Shown here in pieces: positions 45,866 through 58,352 of a DNA stretch of 64,000 nucleotides. This DNA comes from Massospora cicadina (taxonomy: Eukaryota > Entomophthoromycota > Entomophthoromycetes > Entomophthorales > Entomophthoraceae): positions 124,001 to 188,000 of the forward strand of contig JAKSZP010002683.1 in assembly GCA_022478985.1 (NCBI GenBank). Direction: 5' to 3'. The translations under genes and the position numbers were made by a program. A model generated the notes under the pieces. That model made no database searches. It was not told where the DNA came from and saw nothing but the letters and a program-made list of their open reading frames with translations. How positions within the stretch are numbered: position 1 is the first letter of the stretch; each line of letters opens with the position of its first letter.

Positions 45866-46986
45866 TGTTGAAATTTATGGGCATCACTGCTCGTTCATAA
45901 ATATCAACCTTAAATTGATAATTCGCACTTGTCAGTTTGTGCACCCTTTGCAATGTCTGATGATATATGATATATGATTGATAATAGTATGAAGACTATT
46001 TTCCATAGTTGAATAGATAACCAGCGTTGGTCCAACGCTTGACTAGTTTTCCTCCTCAAAATACTCTAAATGTTTTCAATAGGTGTTTATATCCTTATCC
46101 ACCTAACTCGATCCTAGCTCAGATCCCTAGTTTACAGCATTTTCTCTTGTGACGCGAAGTCAGCAGCAATTCCCATCTCAGCTCAGCTTCTCTTCTAAGG
46201 ATCCTCGATCCTTACTCTTTATCCTTCTAAAGAGTCCTCAATTAAAGCACACAGCAATAATTTCTGAAGATGAATAGAACTAAAACAATAATAAATTCTG
46301 CTACTTGGGTTTTTCATGTATCTGAGTTTTTTGTGTTTTTATTAAGTGAATTATCAGGGGAATTTATATAGGGAATTTGGCGCCCAACCCTTGGTTGGTG
46401 CCTCAGCCTTGAAATGGCAGCTATTGCCATTAAATATCCCTTTGTAGTCACATCAGTGAGGGTCTTCCACATCCTGATTAGGATTCCTTCATAATACATC
46501 CTCAAGACCTAAAACAAAATAGTCAGAAAACGTTTCCCTAACGTTTTTCACTCAATCCCAGCAAATTAACCATATTTTGTAAATGACCTGCTTAGGTAAT
46601 GGGACTTGTTACCCATTATGGCAAGTTGCAAACCAAAGATCAATTTTCTAAATTCAGGCAGCATCACTCATATCACAACCTGCTCCTTAAATTCCTAATT
46701 GGTCAGTGATGAAACCTGACTGATCCTAATTGGTACACCTGATTGTTAATCACCAATCAACTATTAGATGCTCCATTTCGTTGGTAACTCTGCCTTATGA
46801 GATTTTTAAGCATTCACCCATAATGATCTTCAACAGATCTGAATCAGGCGAAATACTTAAAATCCTTCAAACATTATTAACCCAAAATCGTGGTCAACTG
46901 ATATCTAATTCACTAGCTATAGGGAGTTATCACCTAATGATCCATGGTTATCTAGACGGCTAGAAAGGTGGGCAAATGTCCCAACA
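45866..46986 (-). repeat. E4 5' LTR
   Basis: Sense TGTTGGGACATTTGCC to AAATTTCAACA. TATATAA on the minus strand at 46370-46364 is a likely promoter element. Partner of 38671-39792. Confidence 0.88.
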
Positions 46987-48260
46987 GCTGTCTATAAAAA
47001 TATTTCCTAATAATCATCTTTAGACCTAATCAGTAAGGTCCACTATGATGCTTATATTATATAACCACAAAAGGCATTTGCGTTTTGGTTCCTTATTCCA
47101 GGGGGATGGATTAACTCAAAGTTATAAGCCTGGATTTTAAGAGCCCAATGCACTAGCTGCCATTCTGGATCTCAATAAATTTGTAGCCATCAGAGGATGT
47201 CATGGTTGGTCACAATCTTGAACTCACTCCGTTCAGGTATACTCAAAACTGTGTGAAAAGCGTATATCATGGCTAAGCAGTTTAATTGTGATAGTTTAGT
47301 TTTGCTTATGACATTTAAGCTTTGTCTGAATTAAACAAATGGATGTTCCACGCCCTCTTCATCCTGTTTAGAGAGTATACCTCTATGGTTGAGAGACAAG
47401 CGTTTGTTTACACCAAGAGCTCCTTTAATAGTCTAGGTACATACCACCAGGGCGCTTACCTTTGCTGTTATGAAGATGTTGAAGGCTCTCTGGAAAACTT
47501 CTGATCTGGGTAATGGCACGTCTTTCATCAAATCCTGAAAAGTGGTTCCTCAATGCAACTAAAGTTAGAAATGAAACGTCAGTAGTATTTAACCATTTCT
47601 GAAAACAATAGTACATAGTACTTACTGTTTGTTTTTACCACTTTTTAATAGAATAACTCTTGAAAAGTTTAGGTCTGTTAGCCATTGGCTCTATTGTAAA
47701 TCATTATTTTTTATATTTTCTTTAATAAAAATGCATTCTTTCAGAATCTATCTTCACACTTGCGGAAATAAGTCATCAGAAAGCCTCTTTTAGGCTCCTA
47801 AAGTTCTCTAAAAACGTTTAAAAAAGTTACATTGTCCAGGTATATGATGATACAAGATAGCTTAAGGTTGCATAAAATGGTGTCCATAACCCATTAGTGT
47901 TGTGGGACATTGAAAAGCACTTAGCATTTGAGTGGGCTTGTATAATCCTTGATGATGTAACTATCATGCACTTCTCCTGCTCAGCTTCTGGCATTTCAAT
48001 TTGCTAATTTCCTGTAATTAAGTTCATGGAAAAAGTGCCTTGCGTCTCCTAAGTGGTCTAATGCATTGTCAATCCTTGGTAGAGATTACCAGTCTATGTA
48101 AGAATATTTTACAATCTGCGGTAGTCTATCACTGTCCAGTTAATACTATCTTACTTAATAATAAGTACTGTGGGAAGCCCAAGGAATCTTTAATGGCTTC
48201 AACATTACATGTTTTATTATCTTCCATATTTCTTATACACAACTTTTTCTACTGTACGTG
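46987..48260 (-). pseudogene. E9 reverse transcriptase and RNase H, upstream half beyond E4
   Basis: On the minus strand RT includes LPRIDNALDHLGDARHFF (about 48095-48040), a decayed LFNVPQH..VMDTILCNLKLSC and YLDNVTF near 47850-47830, again with the second catalytic Asp as Asn. The RNase H portion (47450-46987) is hardly readable. It joins the integrase at 37769-38660 when E4 is removed. Confidence 0.7.
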
Positions 48261-49007
48261 AATAGAAGATCAGATGCTACTGGGTGAGAGAATGGTCAAC
48301 TATATTTACACAGTGAACAACGTTGTAGAAACAGCATGAGTTGTAATATTTAGTAGCAAAAATATCACAGTAATTTTCAAACCAGTTAATTTCCTGACTC
48401 TTGATTCTTAGCTAATCACAAAATTTTTTTAGAAGAAAAATCATGAATCAAATAGAAGTCTTACTATAAAGAAATTTTTAATGATCTTAATTCATGGACA
48501 GTATGTAACTCATTGATAGGGATTAGGTGTAGAAAAGCTACTACTGGTGTCTCTTCACCATCAGGGGCTCCTTCTGCAAGTTGTATATTATGATCTTTAT
48601 TTCTTTATGCCCTGTTAGTATCAAGCTAAGGCCACATTTAAATCAATATGAGAACGGTGGTATGATACAACTACTTTGTCATAAAGCCCTTTGGGTATGT
48701 CTACCTCCAGTTTTCTGCCCCTATCGCTTAGTGTCTGAAAGGTATCACTAAACTTCAGTTTGAGCTTAATGGTAGTCCTTTATACTTATGGGCTGATTTG
48801 AAAAATACTCTCATCTCTTCATTAGTCATCTATACCATAATGAAACTTCAACAATTATTTTTTATTGTTACCCAAAATCTCAGGACCTAAGGGAATTCCA
48901 TAACATCAATGGTTGATATTCAACTTACCATTTAGGGGTGATTTAGTTAAGTCTTCTTTGAATAAAATTATGTAAGTTTTTAAATTTAGTTTAGCTCTGG
49001 ATAGCCA
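48261..49007. other. E9 upstream region, unresolved
   Basis: Expected to hold E9 linker and protease on the minus strand. No protease loop was identified. The last five bases (AGCCA, 49003-49007) are the left duplication of E6. Confidence 0.35.
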
Positions 49008-49673
49008 TGTTGGACAATACAAGTCTAATATTGTAGTAAGAGTGTTTTGGCTCATAATTCAGACGAAGTTGGCTAAAAATCCTGGCCAGTTCTCAGTGGA
49101 ACACCGTGAATTTGGGTAATAATTCCATTATCACTTGGTAAAATAAACCACATTTAGGCAGTCAGATTGCTTCAAATTGTCAGCCAGATCTTGGGATCCC
49201 TTATAAGGTCCCTCTCCTTCATACTGCACAGCTAATACAACAAATTCCATGGAGACAGGCCCCTCTTATAGGGTTGGAAGGGGTAGTGCCACGTGCAAAA
49301 ATTCCCGTCAAATGATTGGATAAAATACATCAAAACCTTACCTCATGGGTCAATACTACCTATCATAGTTGATTGTTCCCATAAATGTGAGTCAGATCTT
49401 GACCAATCCAATAGGTTGAATCTCAATATTTCCTAATTCTGATTTTACTAAGCAATCCAAACTTTGAGCATCGTTATCTTAAATACTAATTTTTGACTTA
49501 TTAAGGGGTTTGTTTATTATCCCCTTTTGGGAACTAATAATACTATAATAACCACAACTTTCTAGTTTTTAGAGTTTATTTATTTTTATTATCCTCTATG
49601 GTTTCAATCCCCACTTTGTTGAAGTTTAGGCCTAAATAGCACCAGCGAGCCTAAAAAATCCTAAAATCCAACA
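49008..49673 (+). repeat. E6 5' LTR
   Basis: Inverted ends TGTTGGA and TCCAACA. The sense strand has CTCTTATAGGGTTGG, the counterpart of CCCTATAAAAGGG on the opposite strand in E7. Confidence 0.92.
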
Positions 49674-49675
49674 AG

Positions 49676-49693
49676 TGGTGCTCTTTACAGGGG
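49676..49693 (+). other. E6 primer-binding site
   Basis: TGGTGCTCTTTACAGGGG, two bases after the LTR; two changes from the E2 site. Confidence 0.82.
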
Positions 49694-49729
49694 ACCCTGT
49701 ATACCACCAAAACCCTGTGAACATAACAA

Positions 49730-51000
49730 ATGACAACTAACTTGGTTCAAGAGTAGCTGCGTTAAAGTAACAACCATCCAGTGCTTTGTCTTGCCTCAAA
49801 AATTGAGCAGCACTCATTGCAAGGCCCTTTTGGGGCCTCCCCTGGTATCTATAAACCCCCTTTTAGGGAAAAGTTTACCCTGGGTGAAGAAAGTGTTGCT
49901 TCTTTCCTTTTTATGTATGAAGTTGCTATGGAAGGGGCAAAGGACCACCTTAGAATAAAGTGCTTCCTTCCCTGCTTGAGTCGTGGCACCCAAGAGATAA
50001 TGGTTTCACACATGGCCACCATCAGCACCTGGGAGGAGGTGTAGCAAGCACTCACTGAGGAATTTGGTTCCCTAAAAAGTTTAAACAGGCAAAAAAGGCC
50101 TTTATGTGCCTTAGCCTGCAATATGGTGAATCAATTGCTTCTTTTGCCAAACGCATTTACATTAAAGCTCAACCCTTATTGCTTGCAAAAATGTTGCCCC
50201 TAAATAATGCTATTGCGGCTATCTTAGCTGTCCTAGAGTCCCATCCCTCCTTGGCATTGCACCTTTCTTCTGTAAAGCGCTCATTTAAAAATGTACTAGA
50301 TATTAAGGAATTTTTGCTAGAGGTGGCTGATCTTTATGAACTTGACCTTATGCAAGGGTCTTTGAGCCAAGCATCTATGCTGACCATTTAGCCTCTACTA
50401 CCGCTGCTTCCCTCTGGAAACCTGCTCCTATGGAGTTGCCACACACACTGTTTCTTATTCCCATAACAATAATCAGATGGTAATAGCTGTGACGGGGCAG
50501 TTCTCTCCTTTGTCTTCAGCTCCAAAACCAGGGTGTTGAAAGAAGTAATTCCTTTTCCTTGCCCATCTTTTTCTCCAGAGCAACCTTCTCAAGTGGTTCC
50601 AAGTTCTGCTCCTAAGTCTAAACCCCTTTCAGGGGTGCTAATCGCCCCACTAACATTGGGTTAAATGACCCAGTTACAAAAGTCAAGCTTCCTGTTTCAC
50701 AAAAACACACAGCCACTGAACGGCCTAAAGCTGTCATAAAAAACATCCCCTTCCACGACGCTATCTTCCTCAACCTCTCAGCCAGCTAACTTTTGTTTGA
50801 ATCCTGTCTCCATGAGGCAGCACAAACTCCTACTTTGAAGGTCAAAAATCAAGCTGTGACAATTTTAACGTCTCACCCAAAAGTTAATAAGGTGGAGGAG
50901 ACACACCAGGACCTATCATGCCCTAAAGGAAGTCCTAAATCTAACTCACCCCCTATGGCCTCCCTAACCTGAATCAATAATCCCTCTAATTATGAATCTG
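49730..51000 (+). pseudogene. E6 gag
   Basis: An ATG at 49730 (MTTNLVQE) precedes LASKIEQHSLQGPFGA, which matches E7 gag (LKRLEQHSSQGFYGA). A capsid-like block, ESVASFLFMYEVAMEGAKD and LPCLSRGTQEIMVSHM, is open at 49781-50044; a second, SIASFAKRIYIKAQPLLLAK, is at 50104-50391. A Pro/Ser-rich broken tail follows. No CCHC knuckle was seen. Confidence 0.82.
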
Positions 51001-51049
51001 AAGGAGGTGGCGAAGATAGAAGTCACTATGACTTAGGAGCCCCATATGA

Positions 51050-51650
51050 AGTGGAGATACCTGACAGGTTGAACCCTGATAGAGTGGATTGGGCTAGGAT
51101 CCCCCGCCAAACTTATCTCCGCCAAGTTTTGAGAGGTTTTGAGGTCATTGACACTGCCAGTGACGCTGACCACTTTATTGCCACCATGATCCACCTGAAC
51201 CAATGTTTTCATACCCTGCAGTCTATCCAAGAGAAACACCTGAGACAGTTAAACTACTTACCTCTTCTCTAAAACTCAAGGAGGTTCTCTCTCTTTCCCT
51301 CAACTTGGGTGGAACTTTAACCAAAGTGAAAGTCATAGTCAATGGAGTGCGGGTTAGAGCTATCCATGACCCTGGGTCCCCTGTAAACGTTGTGTCATCA
51401 TAACTCATTTCAAATATTAAATTGGCCCTCAATCTCAACTATACTCAAGAATTTGTGACTTCAGGCCCCAATAATACCTGTGTCATCAGGGAGTACTCTT
51501 CTCTGCACATCCGTTTTGGGAAGCTCATCTTTTCAGGTCCAGCGGTGGCCCTAACTAACAATACCTATGATCTACTCATTGGTACCCAGTTCATTCTCAA
51601 GTGTGAAGGGAATATTACTTAAGCAGGGTTATCTCTCCCTTCTTAACTAC
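51050..51650 (+). pseudogene. E6 aspartic protease
   Basis: VRAIHDPGSPVNVVSS at 51354-51402 is the active-site loop with Asp kept but the usual Thr/Ser changed to Pro (D-P-G). LIFSGPAVALTNNTYDLLIG (51527-51586) is the second conserved block. Upstream, DRVDWARIPRQTYLRQV and LLTSSLKLKEVLSLSLN are the region linking gag to protease. Confidence 0.82.
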
Positions 51651-52249
51651 AAGTTTCCCCTGATTTTGACGACTGAGGAGCACAATAAAAAGGACTATGT
51701 TTTCACAGTTGAGTATCTCTCGACTGCTTTATCTCTGCATTATACCACAACAAACTGTTGCCTCAATCAGTGGCCGCCTAGAAGGTATCCCTTTCTATGC
51801 TTCTGAAGAAGTGGTTATCAAGGCTGGCGAACAAAGGGTAGTTGACACGAAGATTACCTTGCAAATCCCACACAATTGCCTTCTGAACCTAGTTAGAATT
51901 AATGGAGTTAGTCCTTTGGAGCCCAGAGTGTTTCCAGGTGTGTTGACCCTCCTATCAACTACATATCAATTTTCTGTTAGGGAATCTTACAAAGAAGGGT
52001 ATGATTGTAAAAAACATCAGGAGATTGTAATAGGCATGTTGATTCCCCTTGAGTAAATAAAGCAAGTTCACTGTATTGGATCTATGGTGGATATGGGTTT
52101 AACCTTAGACCAGTCGATATGTACCCTACCTTCCATTCATATCTCCAATGAACTAACTCCAGCTGAGCTGGAGAAAGTCTACACACTGCTTGAGGCTTAC
52201 AGTGACATATTCTCCAAATCTGACACTGACTATGGGCACATGAGGTTGG

Positions 52250-53080
52250 ACTCATACCATTGACGTTTGTGATGCTCAGTCTATCCATTCCAAACCCTAC
52301 AGCAAATCAAAAGTTGAGGAGCAACAGATGCGGATGGAGCTTAAACAGCTGCTGGATGCTGGGTTGTTGGTGCCTTCCAAAAGCCATTGGTCGTCCCAAC
52401 TCCTCTTAATAAAGAAGAAAAATAAAGGTCATCAGGTAGTTATAAACTACCATAAGATGAACAACCTCACTAAGAAGGACAGCTACCCTATCCCCCACAT
52501 CGATGATGCTCTGGACCAACTCTCTGGGTCAAAGTCTTATACGCCATGGACTTGGCTAGCGGGTATTGGCAGATGGTCCTTTCTCCACAGGATCAGGAGA
52601 AGTGCGCCCTTATCTGCATTGAGGGTCTGCTCCAACCCAATCAGCTACCTCAGGAGTTGCATAATGCGCCTACCACTTTTCAGCGGGCTATGGATCACAT
52701 TCTCCAGGACCTTAAGCTGAGAAGTGTGATTTTCTACCTCTTTGACATCACAGTCTTCTCTGTAACGTTTAACGAGCATCTCACGCACTTAAAGGAGGTT
52801 TTTAAATGCTTGTGAGCATCCAACATTAAACTAAAGCCCTCAAGGTGGACTTTCTTCCATAATAAGCTGGATTTTTGGGCACACCATATCTCAAGATGGG
52901 ATATAACCTCTGCAGGATAAGGTTAAAGCAATATCCAAGATGCCAACGCCTAAAACTCTTCACAGCATAAAAATCCTTTTGGGCATGATGAGGTATTACC
53001 ATCAACTTTTCCCAAAATTCGCCCAATTCAGTGAGCCCCTTTTCCGCATCCTGGCTAAGAACACCCCCTTCTACTAGGGA
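52250..53080 (+). pseudogene. E6 reverse transcriptase
   Basis: LKQLLDAGLLVPSKSHWSS, LLLIKKKNKGHQVVINYHK and KKDSYPIPHIDDALDQL are in one frame (52328-52540). A frameshift follows, then MDLASGYWQMVLSP and FQRAMDHILQDLKL. The catalytic box is YLFDI (about 52735-52750) instead of YLDDI. The remainder (LKPSRWTFFHNKLDFW) shows more frame changes. Confidence 0.86.
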
Positions 53081-53089
53081 ACTGAACAA

Positions 53090-53560
53090 AAGGCCGCGTT
53101 TGAGACCTTGAAGGAGTTATTGCAAAGAATGCCAATACTACGCCAATCTGATTATGGCAAGCCCTTCATGATGTTCACGGGTGCCTCTGATTAAATCATT
53201 GGAGCTATCTTGCTCAGTTGGAAGAAAATGAGGTCAATCACCTCATGTCTTATTTTAGTAAAGTGAATTTAGAGGCTGAGCGCATTTTACAGCTTCACTG
53301 AGAAGAAGTGCCAGGTTTTCCTGCTCGATGTTAAACACTACCATCCTTTTCTATATGAGTGATCATTTAAAGTGATTACCAACCACGCCTTATTAAAATG
53401 GTTACAAAATATGAAATATCCTGCCGGGCGGTTGGCTCACTGGGCTCTTAAGCTCCAGCATTATGATATGACCATTAAGCATTGAGCAGGGACACGCCAA
53501 ATAAATGTTGATAGGTTAACGCGTCTGCCTGTCCTTCACTTTGACAATAGTGAATCCAAA
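53090..53560 (+). pseudogene. E6 RNase H
   Basis: A damaged TDAS block (TGAS after one base change, about 53178), then EAER...SFTEKKCQVFLLDVKHY, FKVITNHALLKWLQNMK (Asp to Asn in the D-H motif) and AHWALKLQHYDMTIKH, with the HRAG Arg codon now TGA. Confidence 0.75.
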
Positions 53561-53599
53561 AGGTTGCGTGACCTCCTAATGACTCCTGATGCATGGGCT

Positions 53600-54740
53600 G
53601 ATGAAGATGAACCTGTACAAAAGATTTTAGTGTGACATTCCCACAACACAAAAGTGGAGAACGGGAATCTATATAAGAAAATAGGGGTGAATTGGTTGCC
53701 CTATCTCAGACCATCAGAGCGAGTACCCGTGATTTTGGAGTCCCATACCCTTCTAGGGCATAGCGGAACACAAAAACCCTTATTAGCGGGTTAAAGAGGG
53801 ATATTAATGGGAGGGCATCATGGAGACAATAACTGAAGTCCTGGTTGCTTTATGAGCTGCATTAAGCAATCTAGACAAGACCAGGTATCAGTATCAGCCC
53901 ACTAAGCCTCAACAAACCTTTCACACCATAAGTCTAGATGTTAGGCCCCTACCTCAGAACACTGGTAGCAATCATTATATCTTGGTCAGTATCAATTAAT
54001 TTACCAAATGGGTTGAAGTTGTGGCCCTTCCTGCTCAAACTGCAAAACAACTGGCCACTTCATTTATCAATAATTATTTTTCAGCATGGTGTCCCCAGGT
54101 CCTGCTCTGTGACATTGAGAAAATTTTTACCTCCTGAGTGGTGAAGATCCTTGCTACCTCCTAGGTCATGCAACAGCTCTTTTCTTCCCCCTTCAACCCC
54201 TTGACCAATGGTACTGTGGAAAGAGCAAATGGGACCTGGTCTCTATTTTACGCAAAATGGCCACTTCTGATCCTCTTCACTGAGATCTTTACTTACTCAG
54301 TGCTCTAAGTTTACCATATCATCTATATCCAGATCCTAAAATGTTGCCATTATGAGTATTATATGGGTCAGAACCCAGGGTGCCAGCATTACTAGCAAAA
54401 GATATCTTCTCTGATAGACTGATCCTGAGCAAGCTATGAAGAAGTTAGCCCAGCGCATTATAGTTGCAATCATAGGCGATGATCATCTTGGCAAAGATGG
54501 AGACCAAAGAGGGTCAAGCAGCTAACAAGCTCTAACCTCCTCTACCTAACTTCCAAGTGTCAGACTTAGTGCTATACTAATATAATTGTATCACTCCCAG
54601 AAGTGAGAATCTTGGGTCTATCTGGGAAGGCCCTTTTGTTATCACATATAAGCGAGGGGATGAGTAATCTATAAAATCCCTGGCTACTGGAGTTACCATT
54701 AACTGTGTCCATGGCCTAATCTTGCACCCTTACTCTTCCC
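53600..54740 (+). pseudogene. E6 integrase
   Basis: NGNLYKKIGVNWLPYLRPS and SHTLLGHSG open the zinc domain. SLDV at about 53932 holds the first Asp; VLLCDIEK (54097-54120) stands for VLLSDN with Asp kept; a T-V-E-R-A-N block near 54213 holds the Glu. The tail, with LVLY and SIWEGPFVITYKRGDE (54565-54670), matches E7 (IWEGPFVVTYKRGVE). Confidence 0.8.
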
Positions 54741-54762
54741 CTAACACTCTTGAAGGAGGTAT

Positions 54763-55431
54763 TGTTGGACAATTACAAGTCCAATATTGTAGTAAGAGTG
54801 TTTTGGTTCATAATTCAAACAAAATTCGCCAAAAGACCCTGGCTGATTACCAGTGGAACACCGTGGTTTGGGGTAATGATTTTATTACCACTTGGGAAAA
54901 TAACCCACATTTAGGCAGTTAGATTGCTCCAAATTGTCAGCCTTATCTTGGGATCTCTTCTGAGGTCCCTCTCCTTTATACTGCACAGCTAATACAACAA
55001 ATTCCATGGAGACAGGCCCCTCTTATAGGGTTGAAGGGGGTACCGCCACGTGCAAAAAAATTCCCATCAAATGATTGAATAAAATACATCAAAACCTTAC
55101 CTCATGGGTCAATACTACCTATCAATAATTACTTGCTCCCTAAATGTGTGGCAAATCTTGACCAAGCCAATAGGTTGAATCTCAATATTTCCTACTTCTG
55201 ATTTTACTAAGCAATCCAAACTTTGAGCATAGTTACCATAAATACTGATTATTGACTTATTAAGGGTTTGTTTATTATCCCCTTTGGGAACTAATAATAC
55301 TATAAATACCACAACTTTCTAGTTTTTAGAGTTTATTTATTTTTATTATCATCAAAGGTTTTAATCCCCCATTTTGTTGGAGTCTAGGCTTAAATAGCAC
55401 CAGCAAGCCTAAAAAATCCTAAAATTTAATA
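54763..55431 (+). repeat. E6 3' LTR
   Basis: Starts TGTTGGAC after the purine tract CTTGAAGGAGGTAT. Its end reads TTTAATA where the 5' LTR has TCCAACA: three C-to-T changes in seven bases. Confidence 0.92.
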
Positions 55432-55436
55432 AGCCA

Positions 55437-56625
55437 TTAAGAATTGGAATTCATTAGGCGCCTACCCCTAAACTATCTAATTATTTTAGCTTTTTTATTT
55501 TGATTGTAATTTTATAATGGTGATAAAATCACTCCCAGTTTCAAATAATATCTTTCACATTGTTCCATAAAATAAACTTACCAATTTTCCAAAAACTTAC
55601 AGTTTTAAAATTTTCATATAAATACTAATAGAGTTACCCAGCGTTTCTCAGGTTTATGAGATCACACTGAGTCTAAAGGCTGTGACAGCACTATGCTTGA
55701 GCCAATTGGACTAATAGCTTCGCTGTTGCCCTTGTGGATGGTGATCTGGTTATCCTAAATCTAACTAATAATTTATAATATTCTATTTAAAACTCTACAG
55801 CTAATTTTTGTAGGTTTTGTGTGAGCAATTTGGTAAATTATTTAATAATATTCGCCAATTCTCACCCACTTGTCAAAAAAGATTGAACCTTATCAGACTC
55901 ATTTAGCTTCAGGTGTGCAATTTGGTGAATTACTAGATAATATTTACTAATTTTTATCCAATCGCATAAATAGAGTGAACCTATAAGACTCAATAGTTTC
56001 AGATTCAATAATTGCAATTTTCACCCACTCACCCTAATAAATTGAACCTATCAGACCCAAAACTTTTAAATGTCAGGTAGTCAGTTAGTGCACCAGTAAA
56101 TGTGTTTTAAGTAGATTGGGTAAAATTCATGGTCAAGTTTTATTTAGATAAATTAGTTTTGGGAAAGCAATTTGGTAAATTATTTGATATATTTGCCAAT
56201 TCTCACCCACTAGCCCAAATTATATTGAACCTATCAGACTTGAAGGTCTCATATGTCAATCAGTTAGTATGTCAGTACAACAGTACATCAGTGAATGTGA
56301 TTTTAAGTAGATAAGTTTGTCTTACAGCATCATCAGGGATGAAGGAACCCCTTGATGCCATTGCTAACTTGGTAGTATGTAAGCAAATCCATATACCCCA
56401 AAGGTAACGTGATTAGCTTGGCCACCATACCTCTGCCAGGTATGCCACCATAGTTAGCCTTATAATGCCTGATATTGCAGCCTACATTATGAGCAACTTG
56501 TTTCTTAAAATCAGAAAGATACCTAAATCACCTTTTTATTGAAATATACATTCTTTTAGCATGAGGTTCATCTGCACCATAATTTATGGTATCTTAAGAA
56601 ACCTTTAGTGTTACAAAATTCTAAA
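55437..56625 (+). repeat. Degenerate tandem array and first copy of a segmental duplication
   Basis: At 55824-56312, units share GCAATTTGGTAAATTATTT, then CCAATTCTCACCCACT, then TTGAACCTATCAGACT, repeated about four times with period drifting between 90 and 150 bases; the last two also share TCAGTTAGT...TTTTAAGTAG. The flanks (55520-55640 and 56328-56620) are homologous to 57170-57590, so the array looks like an insertion or expansion within one copy. No coding function seen. Confidence 0.6.
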
Positions 56626-57169
56626 CTCAAATTCATTAATATAAAATAATGTCTATCCTACCATGCATACCCAACCTCATTTCCTATCATACCAGTTCTC
56701 CCCTTTACTTTGGTAGGGGAGGTTAGGGATGCCTATTAGACTTCTGAAAGTTGAGGTCTCTTGCGTCTGTTAAAGTCCTCCAAGGGAAGCGTTGACACTT
56801 TCCAGGGCCTCTGGAGATTATATGGACCTTTCTATACCTCCCAATATGAAGAGATTACCCACTGTATGCATGGCCAGGAGTTTCACCCACACTTAGAACC
56901 AACAAAGCTCTTTTTTGATGAGGGGCAATTTAATAAACAGTTTTGACCGTTATTATTCCCCATATGCTGAGATCTAAAGGAATCAAATAGCAGCAATGGT
57001 TGGTTTCCAATACTCTACTCAAAGAACATCAGGTATATTGCTTTAATTATACATAATTGACTTTTTACTCTAGTTTAGCTTCTTTTATTATCAATGCTGG
57101 GATAAATTAAGTTCTTAAACCTAGAAAAAAATTTACTTTAACTTTTAGTCTACTCAAATGTTGTGGTGG
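56626..57169. other. Spacer between the duplicated segments
   Basis: One 61-codon plus-strand frame (56761-56946) without recognisable motifs; otherwise AT-rich. Confidence 0.35.
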
Positions 57170-57590
57170 CGATTCCATTGCTCCAGAGCTGAAATTTATC
57201 TGCTGCATTGCCCCATAAAATAAACTTTCTAATTTTTAAATATATCTATTTTCTTTTAACTATGCAAAAAAATGTTTTTTTATAAGTGTGAGTGAGGAAA
57301 AAAGATCCGCTTGATGATATTGCTAACTTGTTATTGTGTAAGCAACTCCATAGACCCCAAAGGTAATCAAATTTGCTTAGTCACCATACTTTTGTCAAGT
57401 GGGCCACCAAAATCAGCTGTGCAATGCCTGAGATTACAACCCACATTCAAGAAGGATTACTCCTTTAAATTGTAAAATTTGGTTTCATCGTCATTAGACT
57501 GAGGAAACTATCTTTCAGAGGGGGTTCATTTGCCAATGTAACATTTGGGAAGTAGGAACTTGAGTGCTACAGAAACCACTATGTCCCAAT
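57170..57590. repeat. Second copy of the segmental duplication
   Basis: Matches 55520-55640 plus 56328-56620: shared CCATAAAATAAACTT, GATGATATTGCTAAC-type, ACCCCAAAGGTAA, CACCATAC and GGGTTCAT blocks, in the same order. Lacks the tandem array. Confidence 0.6.
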
Positions 57591-58352
57591 ATTTAAGGTT
57601 AATGTTGGAAGTATATGCCATATTTTTGAGGATGTCATTTGATGTAAAGTAGACCAAAAAAGCTTTGCCTAAGGTTTTTGAAATTTCTTCTGATATAATG
57701 ACAACAACTTCAAAATAATGCATGAATGCCACTTAAATTAGCATATTGTGATTTTAGTTTTGGCATCATGATCATGGGGGCTGACACAGCAATTAATTTG
57801 AGTCAGAGGGGCAGGGAGTTATAACTCCTATAATAATAAAGTACTCTCCAGGCCCTCAGTGCCATACATTAATCCTATGTATGACACCTTGATTTAACAA
57901 TAGCTTGGCCATTATTTTTGTAGATACAATATCTACATGACCTTATTGTTAATAATTATGTGAATTTTAATCTTTGCCACAAAAATATTGCAGTATGTAC
58001 ACTCATAATAGAAGGAATCAAGGTTACCTAGTTCATATACTTTGAGGGAGTCTCATTAGTCCAGAAAGGTTTTTATGCCATTTCTTATTTGGGGTTACTC
58101 ATTAACAATAATGTCCACAGGTATGGCTATGTTCACATCTTTGAGATATAGTACATTGGCTTAAAGGCGTGACTCTCCTGTTAAGTTTTGTTATAATAGT
58201 TGATTGATGTAAGGTTTTTAATCTTATGGTGAGCTTCCTGGTAGCAGTCATCTTTTTTGGGAGCAAGTTAGATAGAGTACATCGTTGGTAGCCTGTTAAT
58301 ATAGAAGAGCATTTTTGGAAGAGCAGAGCTCATTGGGAAAAGATATTGCATC
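57250..58352 (-). pseudogene. Possible integrase-like remnant (E8)
   Basis: The minus-strand frame 57732-57526 reads MHYFEVVVIISEEISKTLGK and ILKNMAYTSNINLKYWD. Further on are FPQSNDDETKFYNLKE and LPLGSMELLTQ. This loosely follows the integrase-core pattern (RYFEV, SDN, HPQSNG.xER, LP..xAYN), but the catalytic residues cannot be pinned. E7 is inserted at its upstream end; the left E7 duplication GCATC is 58348-58352. Confidence 0.35.

Larger units (their letters stand above)
38671..46986 (-). mobile_element. E4: full-length degenerate Ty3/gypsy element, relative of E2, inserted in E9
   Basis: LTRs of 1122 bp (38671-39792) and 1121 bp (45866-46986); flanks GCAGT (38666-38670) and GCTGT (46987-46991), a duplication with one mismatch. 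Minus-strand order: 5' LTR, primer-binding site, short gag N-terminus, an extra block of hairpin repeats, pre-RT and RT, RNase H, integrase, hairpin repeats, antisense region, polypurine tract, 3' LTR. Most gag and the protease are missing or unreadable. Confidence 0.88.
49008..55431 (+). mobile_element. E6: full-length degenerate Ty3/gypsy element
   Basis: LTRs of 666 and 669 bp with a perfect AGCCA duplication (49003-49007 and 55432-55436). Order: LTR, primer-binding site, gag, protease, RT, RNase H, integrase, C-terminal tail, polypurine tract, LTR. No antisense region or hairpin repeats, so it is a different family from E2/E4. E7 is a close relative. Confidence 0.92.
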
